Origin: a bacterium | GTDB taxonomy: Bacteria > Desulfobacterota > Desulfobulbia > Desulfobulbales > Desulfobulbaceae | Direction: 5' to 3' | NCBI GenBank assembly: GCA_030538155.1 | Contig: JAUNUN010000025.1 | Coordinates: 1 to 43,556 of the forward strand | Length of the DNA: 43,556 nt | Part shown: positions 17,044-25,087 of the stretch, piece after piece | Layout of the letters: every line of letters starts with the position of its first letter | Position numbering within the stretch: the stretch's first letter is position 1 | Translations under genes and position numbers: made by a program | The notes under the pieces: model-generated | Told to the model about the DNA's origin: nothing | The model's input: the letters and a program-made list of their open reading frames with translations, nothing else | The model's database searches: none

Positions 17044-18255
17044 TCAGGTGAACAGCGTTTTGAAGTATTCGGGGTCATACTCCAGGGCGAAGTCGATCTC
17101 CCGTGCCGGTGTCGGCGGCGTGACCATGACGTGGTAGCGGACAATGCCGTCCATCAGATCAGTCACCGGGTTTTCCTCTTCCAGAAACAGACAGCGGCCC
17201 CCCAGGATGATCTCGCGGGCAGCCAGCCCATTGAGAAAGACGTTTGCCGAGTCAATGGCGTTGGTGATGTCGCGTCTGCGGATCGGCGTGTCCACCCTCG
17301 ACCAGTACGACAGAATCAAGGTTTTCCCCAGCTAGTTAAAGAAGCTTCTAACCGGGATAAAACTGTCTTTCGGGTCGGTATTGGACGGATAGGCTGCGGT
17401 GCGGTTGCCCCACAGTTTCCAGCCGCCATCGAAGTTGATGGCCGTAACAATGCCCTCGCCATTCAGGTAGTTAGCCTGCTCGATGCCGAGATTCACCGCC
17501 TGTGCGCCGATCTTGAAGCCGCTGATGCGCAGGTTATGGTTGGATGGCGACACATAGGGGATGTCGCCGTTGTCCTCGTCAACCTCCATGGCCAGCGCAG
17601 CCAGATGGGTGGAAAGATAGTGCTCCGTCTCGCCCACCAGGCATTTGCCCACGCAGCAGATCATGCCCGCCGAGGTATAGTTGTTGGTCTCTTTCCAGGA
17701 TGGGGCCTCGGTGTAGTAGTCCACCGGCAGGTCAACCACGGTCAGCGCCCGGAACATGGTGTTGATCTCATCGGCCTTGGCCTGCATCATCACGGCAACG
17801 GCAGGCAGGTCACTGTATCCGGGGGCCAGTATCTGCCCTGGTACCAGCCTGAACAGGGGAAACACCGAATCCACCAGCTCAAGCCCGGTTTTCGCTCCCG
17901 TGGGCGCGTCAATGCCGCCCACAATGTCTGCCGCTGCCACCGCGCTTACACCGTCAGTATGCTTGACCGGGTCGAACACATTGATGAACACCACCGGAGC
18001 CACCGCGTAGAGCCTGAAAAAGATGTGGGCCGCCTCACACAGGGTGTAGGCGGGGTCTTCATCCCAGCCGAATGCGGCCACAAAGTCCGCATAGGTATGG
18101 CAGAGCACTGGCTGGTTGACAGGCCGCTTGGCTGTATCGGTGATGGTCTGCACAGGAGCCGTGCCGATAACCACCGGCATCCGCGCCTCCACATGCCGCA
18201 TGGGCCGCAGCGAGGTAGGTACCTCGCTGATGTACACTCCGTGCCTGTATGTCAT
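17044..18255 (-). pseudogene. FI: Tail sheath protein FI with an in-frame amber codon
   Basis: Contractile sheath of the P2 FI / Mu gpL family. Residues 1-307 (YRHGVYISEVPTSLRP, then VFINVFDPVKH and GWKLWGNRTAAYPS) and the following 95 (LILSYWSRVDTPIRRRDITN, then VTPPTPAREIDFALEYDPEY) are parts of one protein. They are in the same frame, separated by a single TAG at 17334-17332 in the context SFFN-TAG-LGKTL. Homologues have an aromatic residue, usually Trp, at this place, so TGG to TAG is the simplest change. Without suppression the sheath lacks the C-terminal quarter and no infective tail would form. A sequencing error or host amber suppression would rescue it. Confidence 0.85.
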
Positions 18256-18569
18256 TTACCTGCCTCCTTCTGCTGCTTTTCCCAGGCCGGGAAATCATCC
18301 AGCGCCACAAAAAGCGCCTCGTCCAGGCCTTCCGGAATCTGCAGATACGCGGTTTTCGTCTTAAGCTGTTTGCGGATGTCATTCGGGCCTACGTACACCC
18401 AGGGGCCTGCCTGCGCGCCCTCTGCTGCCTTAGCGCTGGCCTTCCTGGCGGCGGAGCCTTTCTTTTCCGGTTTGGCGTCTGCTGACGCGCTTCTACCATC
18501 CGTTGACACGGTTTTATCATCTGTTGACATGGCCTTGACCTCTCCCTGACTCTTCATCTCATCACTCAT
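18252..18569 (-). CDS. Hypothetical phage protein upstream of the sheath
   Basis: A 105-residue protein starting at ATG 18569, after TAAGGAGC. The N-terminal half is low-complexity, charged and Ala/Lys/Ser-rich (residues ~5-50), the rest a compact domain (GPWVYVGPNDIRKQL, then ALFVALDDFPAWEKQQ). It lies where Mu has the small gp38 protein and overlaps the sheath start by 4 bp. I do not recognise the family; a head-tail or tail initiation role is possible from position only. Confidence 0.65.
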   Translation of the reverse strand: MSDEMKSQGEVKAMSTDDKTVSTDGRSASADAKPEKKGSAARKASAKAAEGAQAGPWVYVGPNDIRKQLKTKTAYLQIPEGLDEALFVALDDFPAWEKQQKEAGK

Positions 18570-18579
18570 GGTATGCTCC

Positions 18580-19089
18580 TTACTTGTTCGGGTAGCCGGT
18601 TCCGTATATTTCAAAGTTGTTGGTTATGGTCAGTGGCCGCGCCAGCTCGATCCGCAGTTCCAGTCCGAGTATGGCCAGGCCGCTGACCGCGTGCAGCATC
18701 CGCCAGCGTATGGGCTCGATGTCGCGGATGTTGCCGCGCCCGTTTTTCCACCCATCGCTTGAAAACAGGGCGCGCACAGCTTCCAGCACGTCCCAGCAGC
18801 CAGGCTCGCTGCCAGCGCCCAGGGCGGCGGCGTCACTGCTGAGATTGCGCCCGCCAATCACCACGCTCAGCTCCACCTCTTCTATCTGGCCGCGCAGCGA
18901 TGCATCCCGTTCGTATGCCCCGCCCCGCACGAAGAGGCCAAGGGTCAGCTCAAAGTCGAAAAAGCTCCTCAGGGCCTCGGCATCAAGCGCATGGATCATG
19001 TCTGTCTTGCGCAGGTTTTCGCGCAGGAACGGGACTGCATCGATGCAGCTCAGTATGAACTCGCAGAGTTCCGCGTGCCTGGCAATCAC
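18580..19089 (-). CDS. Mu gp37-like (DUF1834) protein
   Basis: A 169-residue protein of the type that follows gpG in Mu-like phages: mainly alpha-helical N-terminal part (LCEFILSCIDAVPFLRENLR), a central beta region with GLFVRGGAYERD and ELSVVIGGRN, and a C-terminal LELRIELARPLTI. In Mu the equivalent gene is between the virion morphogenesis protein and the sheath and is thought to act at the tail terminator or connector. Overlaps the previous gene by 4 bp. Confidence 0.65.
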   Translation of the reverse strand: MIARHAELCEFILSCIDAVPFLRENLRKTDMIHALDAEALRSFFDFELTLGLFVRGGAYERDASLRGQIEEVELSVVIGGRNLSSDAAALGAGSEPGCWDVLEAVRALFSSDGWKNGRGNIRDIEPIRWRMLHAVSGLAILGLELRIELARPLTITNNFEIYGTGYPNK

Positions 19090-19535
19090 TTCAGGGCCTC
19101 CCCAAGGTGCGCGCTCAAAATGTCCAGGGCCTCCTGCCGGAGCAGCTTGCCACCGACATCCGGTAAATATGGCCGTGCAGGCAAAGTCAGCTTGTGGCCG
19201 CGTCCGGCTTTACCGCCCAGTTGATGAATGGCGGCGTAAACCATGTTGCTGCCAACCTCCACTTCATCCCTACCCATTGCCACACTCAGGGAGTTCCTGA
19301 GGGTGGCCGTATCCACCAGGGTCTTGCCGCCTTGCCGCAAGGCCCGCTGCGAGGGTTCCCAGTCTGCCCCTTCCGGCGACGCGCTCTCTGAAAAGGCGTC
19401 AATGGCCATGGTGCGCACACTCTCGCCAATTTCATACAGCGCGCCCGGAATAGCGCCTGTGCCCAAACCTTCCAGCCGCCGCCGCAAGATCTGGAAATCC
19501 TGGTCATCTATTTGTACCCGCAGCTCAACCGCCAT
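19086..19535 (-). CDS. Virion morphogenesis protein (Mu gpG / P2 gpS family)
   Basis: A tail completion/virion morphogenesis protein of 149 residues. Diagnostic stretches are AIDAFSESASPEGADWEPSQ, GKTLVDTATLRNSLSV, YAAIHQLGGKAGRGHKLTLP and ARPYLPDV, the standard gpG/gpS block. In P2 and Mu it joins head and tail or terminates the tail. Start is 3 bp after the DUF1320 gene stop. Confidence 0.9.
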   Translation of the reverse strand: MAVELRVQIDDQDFQILRRRLEGLGTGAIPGALYEIGESVRTMAIDAFSESASPEGADWEPSQRALRQGGKTLVDTATLRNSLSVAMGRDEVEVGSNMVYAAIHQLGGKAGRGHKLTLPARPYLPDVGGKLLRQEALDILSAHLGEALK

Positions 19536-19538
19536 GGC

Positions 19539-19964
19539 TCACCACTCCTTGTCTCTGGTCACGACCACGATACGGCCCGGATCGAGCGCATCGTCGACCA
19601 GACCGCTGCCGCCATCTTCTTCAACGGGCAGTTTGAGCTTGCCTTCCGCGATCCTGAGCAAGAGATCACGGCAGCGCTGATACTCGCTCTGCCAGTGATC
19701 GGGCACCGTGGGCCTGCGCCGCAGCAGGTTGTAGACCGCGATCTTGGCGGAGAGGTTGCCCACCAGCCGGGGCGGCAGGTTCAAGGGCAACTCCACCACC
19801 AGGCTGAGATAGCCGTCGATCTCGCTGTCAGCCTGGTCAATGGCCTCGTTCAGCACCGCCTGTACAGCCGGGTCAAGCCACAGCCCAACCCGGCCATCAC
19901 TGGCCAGTTGCACCAGCTCTTTTTCAGAGAGCAGCAGTTTCAGTTCATCCGGCGTCGAGTACAT
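19539..19964 (-). CDS. DUF1320 (Mu gp36-like) head-tail protein
   Basis: A 141-residue helical protein typical of Mu gp36: MYSTPDELKLLLSEKELVQL, a helix VLNEAIDQADSEIDGYLSL, and PRLVGNLSAKIAVYNLLRRR. Homologues act as head-tail adaptors at the portal. It comes directly after the capsid gene, separated by a 123-bp gap that carries a hairpin. Confidence 0.85.
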   Translation of the reverse strand: MYSTPDELKLLLSEKELVQLASDGRVGLWLDPAVQAVLNEAIDQADSEIDGYLSLVVELPLNLPPRLVGNLSAKIAVYNLLRRRPTVPDHWQSEYQRCRDLLLRIAEGKLKLPVEEDGGSGLVDDALDPGRIVVVTRDKEW

Positions 19965-19998
19965 GCAGCCTGATAGCGTTTAAACCATGTTTAAAATT

Positions 19999-20026
19999 CG
20001 CCAGGTTCGATTTAGAGCCCCTGGCG
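19999..20026 (-). terminator. Hairpin after the capsid gene
   Basis: A 7-bp perfect stem CGCCAGG/CCTGGCG with a 14-nt loop; on the minus strand it is followed by AATTTTAAAC. It lies in the 123-bp gap (19965-20087) downstream of the capsid gene and may partially terminate, to set capsid expression above that of the downstream tail genes. The T tract is weak. Confidence 0.4.
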
Positions 20027-20087
20027 CGAGGGTAGACTCGTTTATGGGTAAAAAATCGAACACAGGGCAAATAAGGACGTTTTCTGC

Positions 20088-21068
20088 TTACGCCGTCACT
20101 GTGGCCCAGCAGATAGCCTTGACCACCGGCACCGGGAAGGGTTTGCTCCGCCCCACAATCTTGATCCCGGAGGGATCCTTGGTGTCGATGGGCTTGCTGA
20201 AGTAAGGCAGCGGCTGCAGGCGGGCGTCCAGGTCGTCCAACGCGCAGTAAAACAGCGTGTGCACAGCGTCCGTGGCAAAGGCCATAACCTTGTTGGCCGC
20301 AACTTTTGGCGTGACTGCGCCGGTTTGCGGGTGCACATAGGTTTCGGTCATCTTCTTGATCACAAACTCGCCAATCGAAATGCCGCGGCTGCTGACCTCT
20401 ACCCGCAGCTTGGCCTTCGGGTTTTCTCCATAGACCTCCACCAGGCCAAGCAGCACGTTGTATGCGGTCTTGCCCGCCCAAAACTCCACATTGCCGCCGT
20501 AGCCTGATTCCTGCACCAGGGTCTCCATCTCCTGCAGATGGTCAAAGACTTGGCGCACATTGATATCAGCAGCATCCCACAGCTTAGCGGGCACGAATGC
20601 CAGCGGATTGCCAAACTGCACCTGGTAGGTCTCCATCTTCCCGCCTTCCAGGGCCACCGGCCAGGAGACCGTGCCGGTCAGGGCAACCGAGGCAATGGCC
20701 TCCGTGGTCACCCGGCAGATACGGCGCAGGTTGTCGTCCACTCCGGCAAGCCGGGCCTCAATGGACTGCTCGTCCAGATGCCGCAGGCGGTTCATGTCGG
20801 CGGCAGTGAAAAACTGGTGATTGGCAACTTCAAAGGGTTCGTAGTCGTCAAGCGACAGTACGCCACCGCTCACAGGCAGCGAGGGCGCGCCACGGGCAAT
20901 AAGCGGAGCAGGCGCGCCGATGGCGGTGATGTCGCTGCGGCCAACCCGGTCAAAGGGGTGGTTGACCTTGCGGCCATAGAAGGTGTCCACCACCGTACTG
21001 GTGAGCGGCGGCAACTGCTGCAGCCGCTGGGCTATGGCCTTGACGTTGTAGTATTTACGGATGTCCAT
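20088..21068 (-). CDS. Major capsid protein (lambda gpE-like family)
   Basis: HK97-fold capsid subunit of 326 residues. It matches the E-type major capsid family rather than Mu gpT: DIRKYYNVKAIAQRLQQLPP at the start, LSLDDYEPFEVANHQFFTAA, EAIASVALTG, the middle EFWAGKTAYNVLLGLV, and the C-terminal LPYFSKPIDTKDPSGIKI. It is paired with a decoration protein gene as in lambda (D-E). The start ATG follows AGGAGGCGATTTA. Late, highly expressed, cytoplasmic assembly into the prohead. Confidence 0.88.
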   Translation of the reverse strand: MDIRKYYNVKAIAQRLQQLPPLTSTVVDTFYGRKVNHPFDRVGRSDITAIGAPAPLIARGAPSLPVSGGVLSLDDYEPFEVANHQFFTAADMNRLRHLDEQSIEARLAGVDDNLRRICRVTTEAIASVALTGTVSWPVALEGGKMETYQVQFGNPLAFVPAKLWDAADINVRQVFDHLQEMETLVQESGYGGNVEFWAGKTAYNVLLGLVEVYGENPKAKLRVEVSSRGISIGEFVIKKMTETYVHPQTGAVTPKVAANKVMAFATDAVHTLFYCALDDLDARLQPLPYFSKPIDTKDPSGIKIVGRSKPFPVPVVKAICWATVTA

Positions 21069-21080
21069 TAAATCGCCTCC

Positions 21081-21446
21081 TTAAACGGCGTAGATTTTGT
21101 GCGCTTCGAGCGCGTGCACGAAGTCGGCGGAAGGGGCGGCCTGGGCGTCAACGCCAACCTTGAGTTCAGAGAGCTTGACCCCGCCAAAGCGGACCACCAT
21201 GCCGCTGCCAGCCTTTGTGGTGTCAACGTCCTCGTCCAGCACACCCAGGAACCAGACGCCGGTAGCGGGCAGCGCTGAAAGCGGTGTCCACTTGGTTGCT
21301 GCCGAGCTTTTCACCAAAAGCAGGCCCCGAGGCCATACCTTGGTGTCTCCTTCCAACTCGCCGGGCAGCACCCGGTAGTCCCCCTCGACGCGGGCATGCT
21401 GGTCTGCGGCAAAGCTCATGCTGCTGATGTTTCCAGAAATGGTCAT
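21081..21446 (-). CDS. Head decoration protein (lambda gpD-like)
   Basis: A 121-residue protein that should bind the outer capsid as trimers and stabilise it. It has the gpD-like layout: YRVLPGELEGDTKVWPRGLL, LPATGVWFLGVLDEDVDT and a short VVRFGGVKLSEL strand. It lies between scaffold/protease and capsid, the position of lambda D. It is preceded by AAGGAG close to its ATG. Confidence 0.72.
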   Translation of the reverse strand: MTISGNISSMSFAADQHARVEGDYRVLPGELEGDTKVWPRGLLLVKSSAATKWTPLSALPATGVWFLGVLDEDVDTTKAGSGMVVRFGGVKLSELKVGVDAQAAPSADFVHALEAHKIYAV

Positions 21447-21456
21447 GGTTTACTCC

Positions 21457-21930
21457 TTACGCGTAACTGTTGATTTTGGAGAGATCGACCGTCTCTTTGC
21501 CTGCAGCCGGTTCCCCGCTTGCTGCGAACTCGTTGAGTAGGCCCACATGGTTTTCGGGCCGGGCCTCCAGCTCGCGCAGATACATCTCGCGGGGGCTGAC
21601 CTGCTCGCTGCTGCCGTCCTTTTTTGTGAAGGTCATAACGGCCTTGCTGCCCTCCATGGCTTGGGCAAAAACGAGGGTCTTGCCCTTGTCTGCCGGGAAA
21701 ATCCGGCCTGTGGCGGCCAGAGCGTCGATGCGCTCAGCCAGGGCCTTATCCTCGGCCTGCTGCCGGAACTGGCTGAATTCGGCCTTAGTGGCCGCGTGTG
21801 CATCCTGTTCGGTTTTCAGCTCGCTTTTAGCGTGCTCAAGGGCGGCCTGGGCCTCGCTGCTGTCCCTTGCAGCTTCGAGCGCGGCCACCTGGCTTTCCAG
21901 TTCCTGGATGCGTTTGTCTTTTTCGTCCAT
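21457..21930 (-). CDS. Internal scaffold protein (in-frame start inside the protease gene)
   Basis: An ATG at 21930, in frame inside the protease gene, is preceded by GGAGG with 5-nt spacing, an optimal ribosome site, and opens a 157-residue protein starting MDEKDKRIQELESQVAALEA. This is just the coiled-coil scaffold half. Mu gpZ and lambda Nu3 are made in the same way from an internal start. The sequence evidence is the strong site at exactly the domain boundary; production is inferred. Confidence 0.7.
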   Translation of the reverse strand: MDEKDKRIQELESQVAALEAARDSSEAQAALEHAKSELKTEQDAHAATKAEFSQFRQQAEDKALAERIDALAATGRIFPADKGKTLVFAQAMEGSKAVMTFTKKDGSSEQVSPREMYLRELEARPENHVGLLNEFAASGEPAAGKETVDLSKINSYA

Positions 21931-22410
21931 CCCTTCCTCCATCTGGTAGTAGATGATTGATTGTTCGTCTTTGTTGAAAGTGAGCGGGCCAAGACCAGCC
22001 ACTGCGGGCGGCTGATCCGCGCCTAGAAGTCCAATATGGGTAAGCCGCATTGCGACCGGATCGATGGCCACCGATTTGCCGAGCTTCAGGCCGCCCTGCA
22101 CAAGACTGTGCAGCGCACCAGGCACATCCTTGTAGCGGGCCTGCAGCTCCACGCCCACACGGCGCAACTCTGCGGTTTTCCCGAACTGTTCAACTTCCCG
22201 CTCGCTCTTGGGATGAATGGCCACAAGCGGGACCTCGGTAGACAGCGCCAACTGATCCAGCTCCGCCTCTGTCCACAGGCGTTCCCGCCCCTTTGAATCC
22301 GTTTGTTTGCCCGCCTTGAAGATGGTGTCCCACACTTGCTTGCCTGCCTTTTTGTTGTTATTATGAAATTGGGTGCATGCGACGCGGTGATATTCTCCCG
22401 GCCGTAACAC
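21457..22410 (-). CDS. Mu I-like head maturation protease with scaffold domain
   Basis: A 317-residue protease-scaffold. The N-terminal half resembles Mu gpI (WDTIFKAGKQTDSKG, then ELDQLALSTEVPLVAIHPKS and a helix LHSLVQGGLKLGKSVAI, the place of the catalytic Ser region). The C-terminal half (from about residue 160) is a long coiled coil, the scaffold. The predicted start is a GTG at 22410 with no clear ribosome site, so the true start may differ. It will be cleaved or expelled during head maturation. Substrate: the capsid protein encoded downstream. Confidence 0.8.
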   Translation of the reverse strand: MLRPGEYHRVACTQFHNNNKKAGKQVWDTIFKAGKQTDSKGRERLWTEAELDQLALSTEVPLVAIHPKSEREVEQFGKTAELRRVGVELQARYKDVPGALHSLVQGGLKLGKSVAIDPVAMRLTHIGLLGADQPPAVAGLGPLTFNKDEQSIIYYQMEEGMDEKDKRIQELESQVAALEAARDSSEAQAALEHAKSELKTEQDAHAATKAEFSQFRQQAEDKALAERIDALAATGRIFPADKGKTLVFAQAMEGSKAVMTFTKKDGSSEQVSPREMYLRELEARPENHVGLLNEFAASGEPAAGKETVDLSKINSYA

Positions 22411-22473
22411 GCGATACGCGGAGTGCTATGCAGGGTTGCCGTTCAATGCGGAAAGGGAGGCCCTGCCATGCAC

Positions 22474-23583
22474 CTATTCCCCTTTTTTCCGTAATCTCAG
22501 TATTTCCTTGTCTCGTTTTGCCTCATCAGCGCTCAGCCGCCTGAAACTCGTTAGATACAGGGCCTTGCCCGTTTGTGTGGCTTTCACCACGCTCACATAG
22601 CCGTCCGCGGCGTCCAGTATAAAGACCAGCGTCTTCAAGCCGTCCTGGATGGCTTCACCGTGGCTGATAGTGTCTTGCACCCTTAAATATTCGGTTGCGC
22701 TTAACTCCGGATGGCGGTCAGCCTGTTTACGGGCAGTTTCAGGCGATATATGCACCACCTTTGTCTTGGCACCGATTTTTGCTGCGTGGGCATCGGCCAG
22801 TACTGCCACCGGAAAATCACCTTTTGGGTTGTTGTGCCAAAAAGCGAAGCTCTCAACTTGCGCCTTGGAGGTAAAAGACGCGCCAATCGCTGCGGGCAAG
22901 GCGGCAAGTTTGGCTGACACCAGCGGCAACAGGGTTTCCAGCCAGTGCTGCTTACCCACGTTGCCGTGAAAACCCAGGTCTGGCCGGGGTACAACCGGCG
23001 TTTCCGCGCCTGTCTGCGGATCGATCCAAACCATCATGCCAGGGGTGCCTTCACCAGCCTCGTAGCCTTTCCTGTCCATCTGCCGGTCAGACAGGGCCTG
23101 CACCGTACAGCGGCACCGGAAGCCGTTAGGCGGGTAGAAAGCGTCCCAGAACGGATCGTCATAACGCCGTACCAGGCCGTGCAAAGCCTTGTGTGATGGC
23201 CGGGTGCGGCTGTCATCCACCGACACGTAGCGCCACCAGGGCATGTTTTCGCTCACCCGCATCATCTGGCTGTACCGGCCTGCATGGTAGGCCGACTGCA
23301 CATTGGTGCGGTAGACGGTCTCAAGCCGGTATGCGCTGAGCTTGCCGTCGAGCTTTTTGCCCATCTCCCGCTTAAACTCCTCCATGGGCCTGCCTGCGGC
23401 CATGGCATCGCCAATGGCCTTATGCACCAGGCTCACCTGGTCGAGTTTATGCAGGCCAGATGCGGTAAAGGCCCGCGCCCTGGCCTCAGCGGTCATGTTT
23501 TCAAATTCATCCTTGCTGACCGGCACCTTGTTCTGCCACCAGGCCAGAGCTTCTTCCGGCGGTTTCGGATCAAAGTGCAGCAT
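22474..23583 (-). CDS. MuF head morphogenesis protein fused to a nuclease-like (PBECR) domain
   Basis: Minor head protein with two parts. Residues ~1-190 are a Mu gpF/SPP1 gp7 domain: LHFDPKPPEEALAWW, YRTNVQSAYHAGRYSQM, VDDSRTRPSHKALHG and PPNGFRCRCTVQALS. The last ~125 residues (SFAFWHNNPKGDFPVAVLAD, VVHISPETARKQADRHPEL, ISHGEAIQDGLKTLVFI, VVKATQTGKALYLTSFRRL) look like a PBECR domain, the Barnase-EndoU-ColicinE5/D-RelE-like nucleases known at the C-terminus of MuF proteins. The start is ATG 23583 (GAGG, 6-nt spacing) inside the portal stop region; an upstream start at 23628 is less likely. The domain may be an effector injected with phage DNA. Catalysis is unproven. Confidence 0.85.
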   Translation of the reverse strand: MLHFDPKPPEEALAWWQNKVPVSKDEFENMTAEARARAFTASGLHKLDQVSLVHKAIGDAMAAGRPMEEFKREMGKKLDGKLSAYRLETVYRTNVQSAYHAGRYSQMMRVSENMPWWRYVSVDDSRTRPSHKALHGLVRRYDDPFWDAFYPPNGFRCRCTVQALSDRQMDRKGYEAGEGTPGMMVWIDPQTGAETPVVPRPDLGFHGNVGKQHWLETLLPLVSAKLAALPAAIGASFTSKAQVESFAFWHNNPKGDFPVAVLADAHAAKIGAKTKVVHISPETARKQADRHPELSATEYLRVQDTISHGEAIQDGLKTLVFILDAADGYVSVVKATQTGKALYLTSFRRLSADEAKRDKEILRLRKKGE

Positions 23584-25087
23584 TGCTTGCCTCACTTGCC
23601 GCAAAACGGCCGTACAGCTCCGCTGCAATCAGCATCTCGGTGAGCAATGCGCCCATCGCTGCCGGGTCAAGATCGCGGCCCAAAAGCTCTGCTAAAGCGG
23701 CCTCAATCTCCTCGTAATCCCTTGATTCCAAAACAATTTGCCGCAGCGGCCCGGCAAGCGCCTCACCGCCCTCGATCGCCCTGGGCAAGGCCCTGGCAAT
23801 CATTGCATCAAGCGCCTGCTGCTGCGGATCATCCCCGGCGGCAAACTCGCTTGTGCCTGCCTCACCTGCTGCCGGATCGCCCTTATCCCCGCTCATGCCT
23901 GCTTCCACAGCCATGTAGAACTCGTCATCGCTCAGGCCGTAGCGCTGGAAGTGGGCCTTGGTGAAGCGCACACCCACCGCGTAACGCTTCTTGTCCAGTT
24001 CGGCCTGGGCGTCATAGTCTTCAGGCTCGTTGAACGCGAAAACAGGCGGATATTCGGCAGAGCCATTCACTGCCGCATACACCACCGCCAGATCGTTCAT
24101 GGCGTCGACGATCAGCTGCTCATCTGCCGTGGCGACGTCTTCAAGCACTTCGTAATGGGTCTTTGCAGAGGCATAGCTGCCGGTGCTGCCGGTCAGTTCG
24201 CTCGACTGGGTCTGACAGCTCAAGACCTTGGCAATGGCTGCGTTCCAGAAGTGCAGAAACTGCAGATAGTTCTCACTGTTGTCACCGCTGGCCTGCTCAA
24301 GCTTGTGTTCTGACCCGGCGGGCAAGACCGCCACCGCATCCTGCACCATGGCGGCCAGGGAAGAGGCCAGTTGCTGCCGCTGCTTTTGATCGTAATTCGT
24401 GGGCGCTGTGGCTACCTGCCAGGGCATGCCGTACTTCTCAAGAAAGCGCATGCACCACTCGCTGCCCGCCTGTTTGAAGGCGACCGGCCACAAGCAGCGC
24501 GACAGCAACCGCAGACCGTATGGATTGGCGTAGGTCGGTTCATGCCGCACTACCAGCAGTTTGCCGTAGGGCGGATATTGCTTCTGGCCGTTGGCAGAGA
24601 AAAACAGCCTGCCTTCGCCATCAAAACCGAACCACTCCCGGGGCTTCTCAACCATGCCGGCGAGCCGCATCAGCTTGCCTTCCGGCCGCCAGAAAAGTTC
24701 AAACACGCTGTAGCCGTAGAAATTGGCGTCAAGCACCCCGTTGAACACGTTCTTCAACTTGATCGGCGCAAGATCGCTGGTTAACGCGTCGCACAGGGCT
24801 GCTGCCGCCTTGGCCGGCTCCTCTCCCTTGTCTGGCTGGCCAGGGCTGTAGTCATAGTCACCTTTGGTCTGCACCTTGCGTTTGCGCAGTTGTATGGCCA
24901 TGGTGACCTGGTCATCGGCAGCTAGGTCGGCCAAAACCCTGGCGTCATCGCCCCGCTTGCGCAAAACCGGGTCTGGATCAGGCATAATCTGCATGACCTG
25001 GCCTGTGGCTGTACTGAAGCTGGCAAGTTCCGCGCCCAGACTCTTGCGCTCGATCCGTACCGGGTTGCCGTACATATCCAGAATCAT
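23570..25087 (-). CDS. Portal protein (DUF935, Mu gp29-like)
   Basis: Forms the dodecameric DNA channel at the head vertex. The 505-residue protein has the DUF935 pattern: MQIMPDPDPVLRKRGDDARV, VTMAIQLRKRKVQTKG, GYSVFELFWRPEG, VRHEPTYANPYGLRLLSRCLW and GSYASAKTHYEVLEDVATAD. The C-terminal ~90 residues are acidic and low-complexity. It overlaps both the terminase stop (4 bp) and the MuF start, so the three packaging and head genes are coupled. Confidence 0.93.
   Translation of the reverse strand: MILDMYGNPVRIERKSLGAELASFSTATGQVMQIMPDPDPVLRKRGDDARVLADLAADDQVTMAIQLRKRKVQTKGDYDYSPGQPDKGEEPAKAAAALCDALTSDLAPIKLKNVFNGVLDANFYGYSVFELFWRPEGKLMRLAGMVEKPREWFGFDGEGRLFFSANGQKQYPPYGKLLVVRHEPTYANPYGLRLLSRCLWPVAFKQAGSEWCMRFLEKYGMPWQVATAPTNYDQKQRQQLASSLAAMVQDAVAVLPAGSEHKLEQASGDNSENYLQFLHFWNAAIAKVLSCQTQSSELTGSTGSYASAKTHYEVLEDVATADEQLIVDAMNDLAVVYAAVNGSAEYPPVFAFNEPEDYDAQAELDKKRYAVGVRFTKAHFQRYGLSDDEFYMAVEAGMSGDKGDPAAGEAGTSEFAAGDDPQQQALDAMIARALPRAIEGGEALAGPLRQIVLESRDYEEIEAALAELLGRDLDPAAMGALLTEMLIAAELYGRFAASEASNAAL

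Noticed and set aside
16786..18549. A 587-codon open frame on the + strand opposite the tube, sheath and upstream gene
   Set aside because: It is the antisense of well-supported structural genes, has no ribosome site or domain, and the openness follows from GC-rich codon use on the other strand.
20009..20019. GATTTAGAGCC, a 10 of 11 match to the transposase-site core near the middle of the prophage
   Set aside because: About one such match is expected by chance in a window of this size, and it lies alone inside a hairpin loop. A central gyrase or enhancer role cannot be supported.
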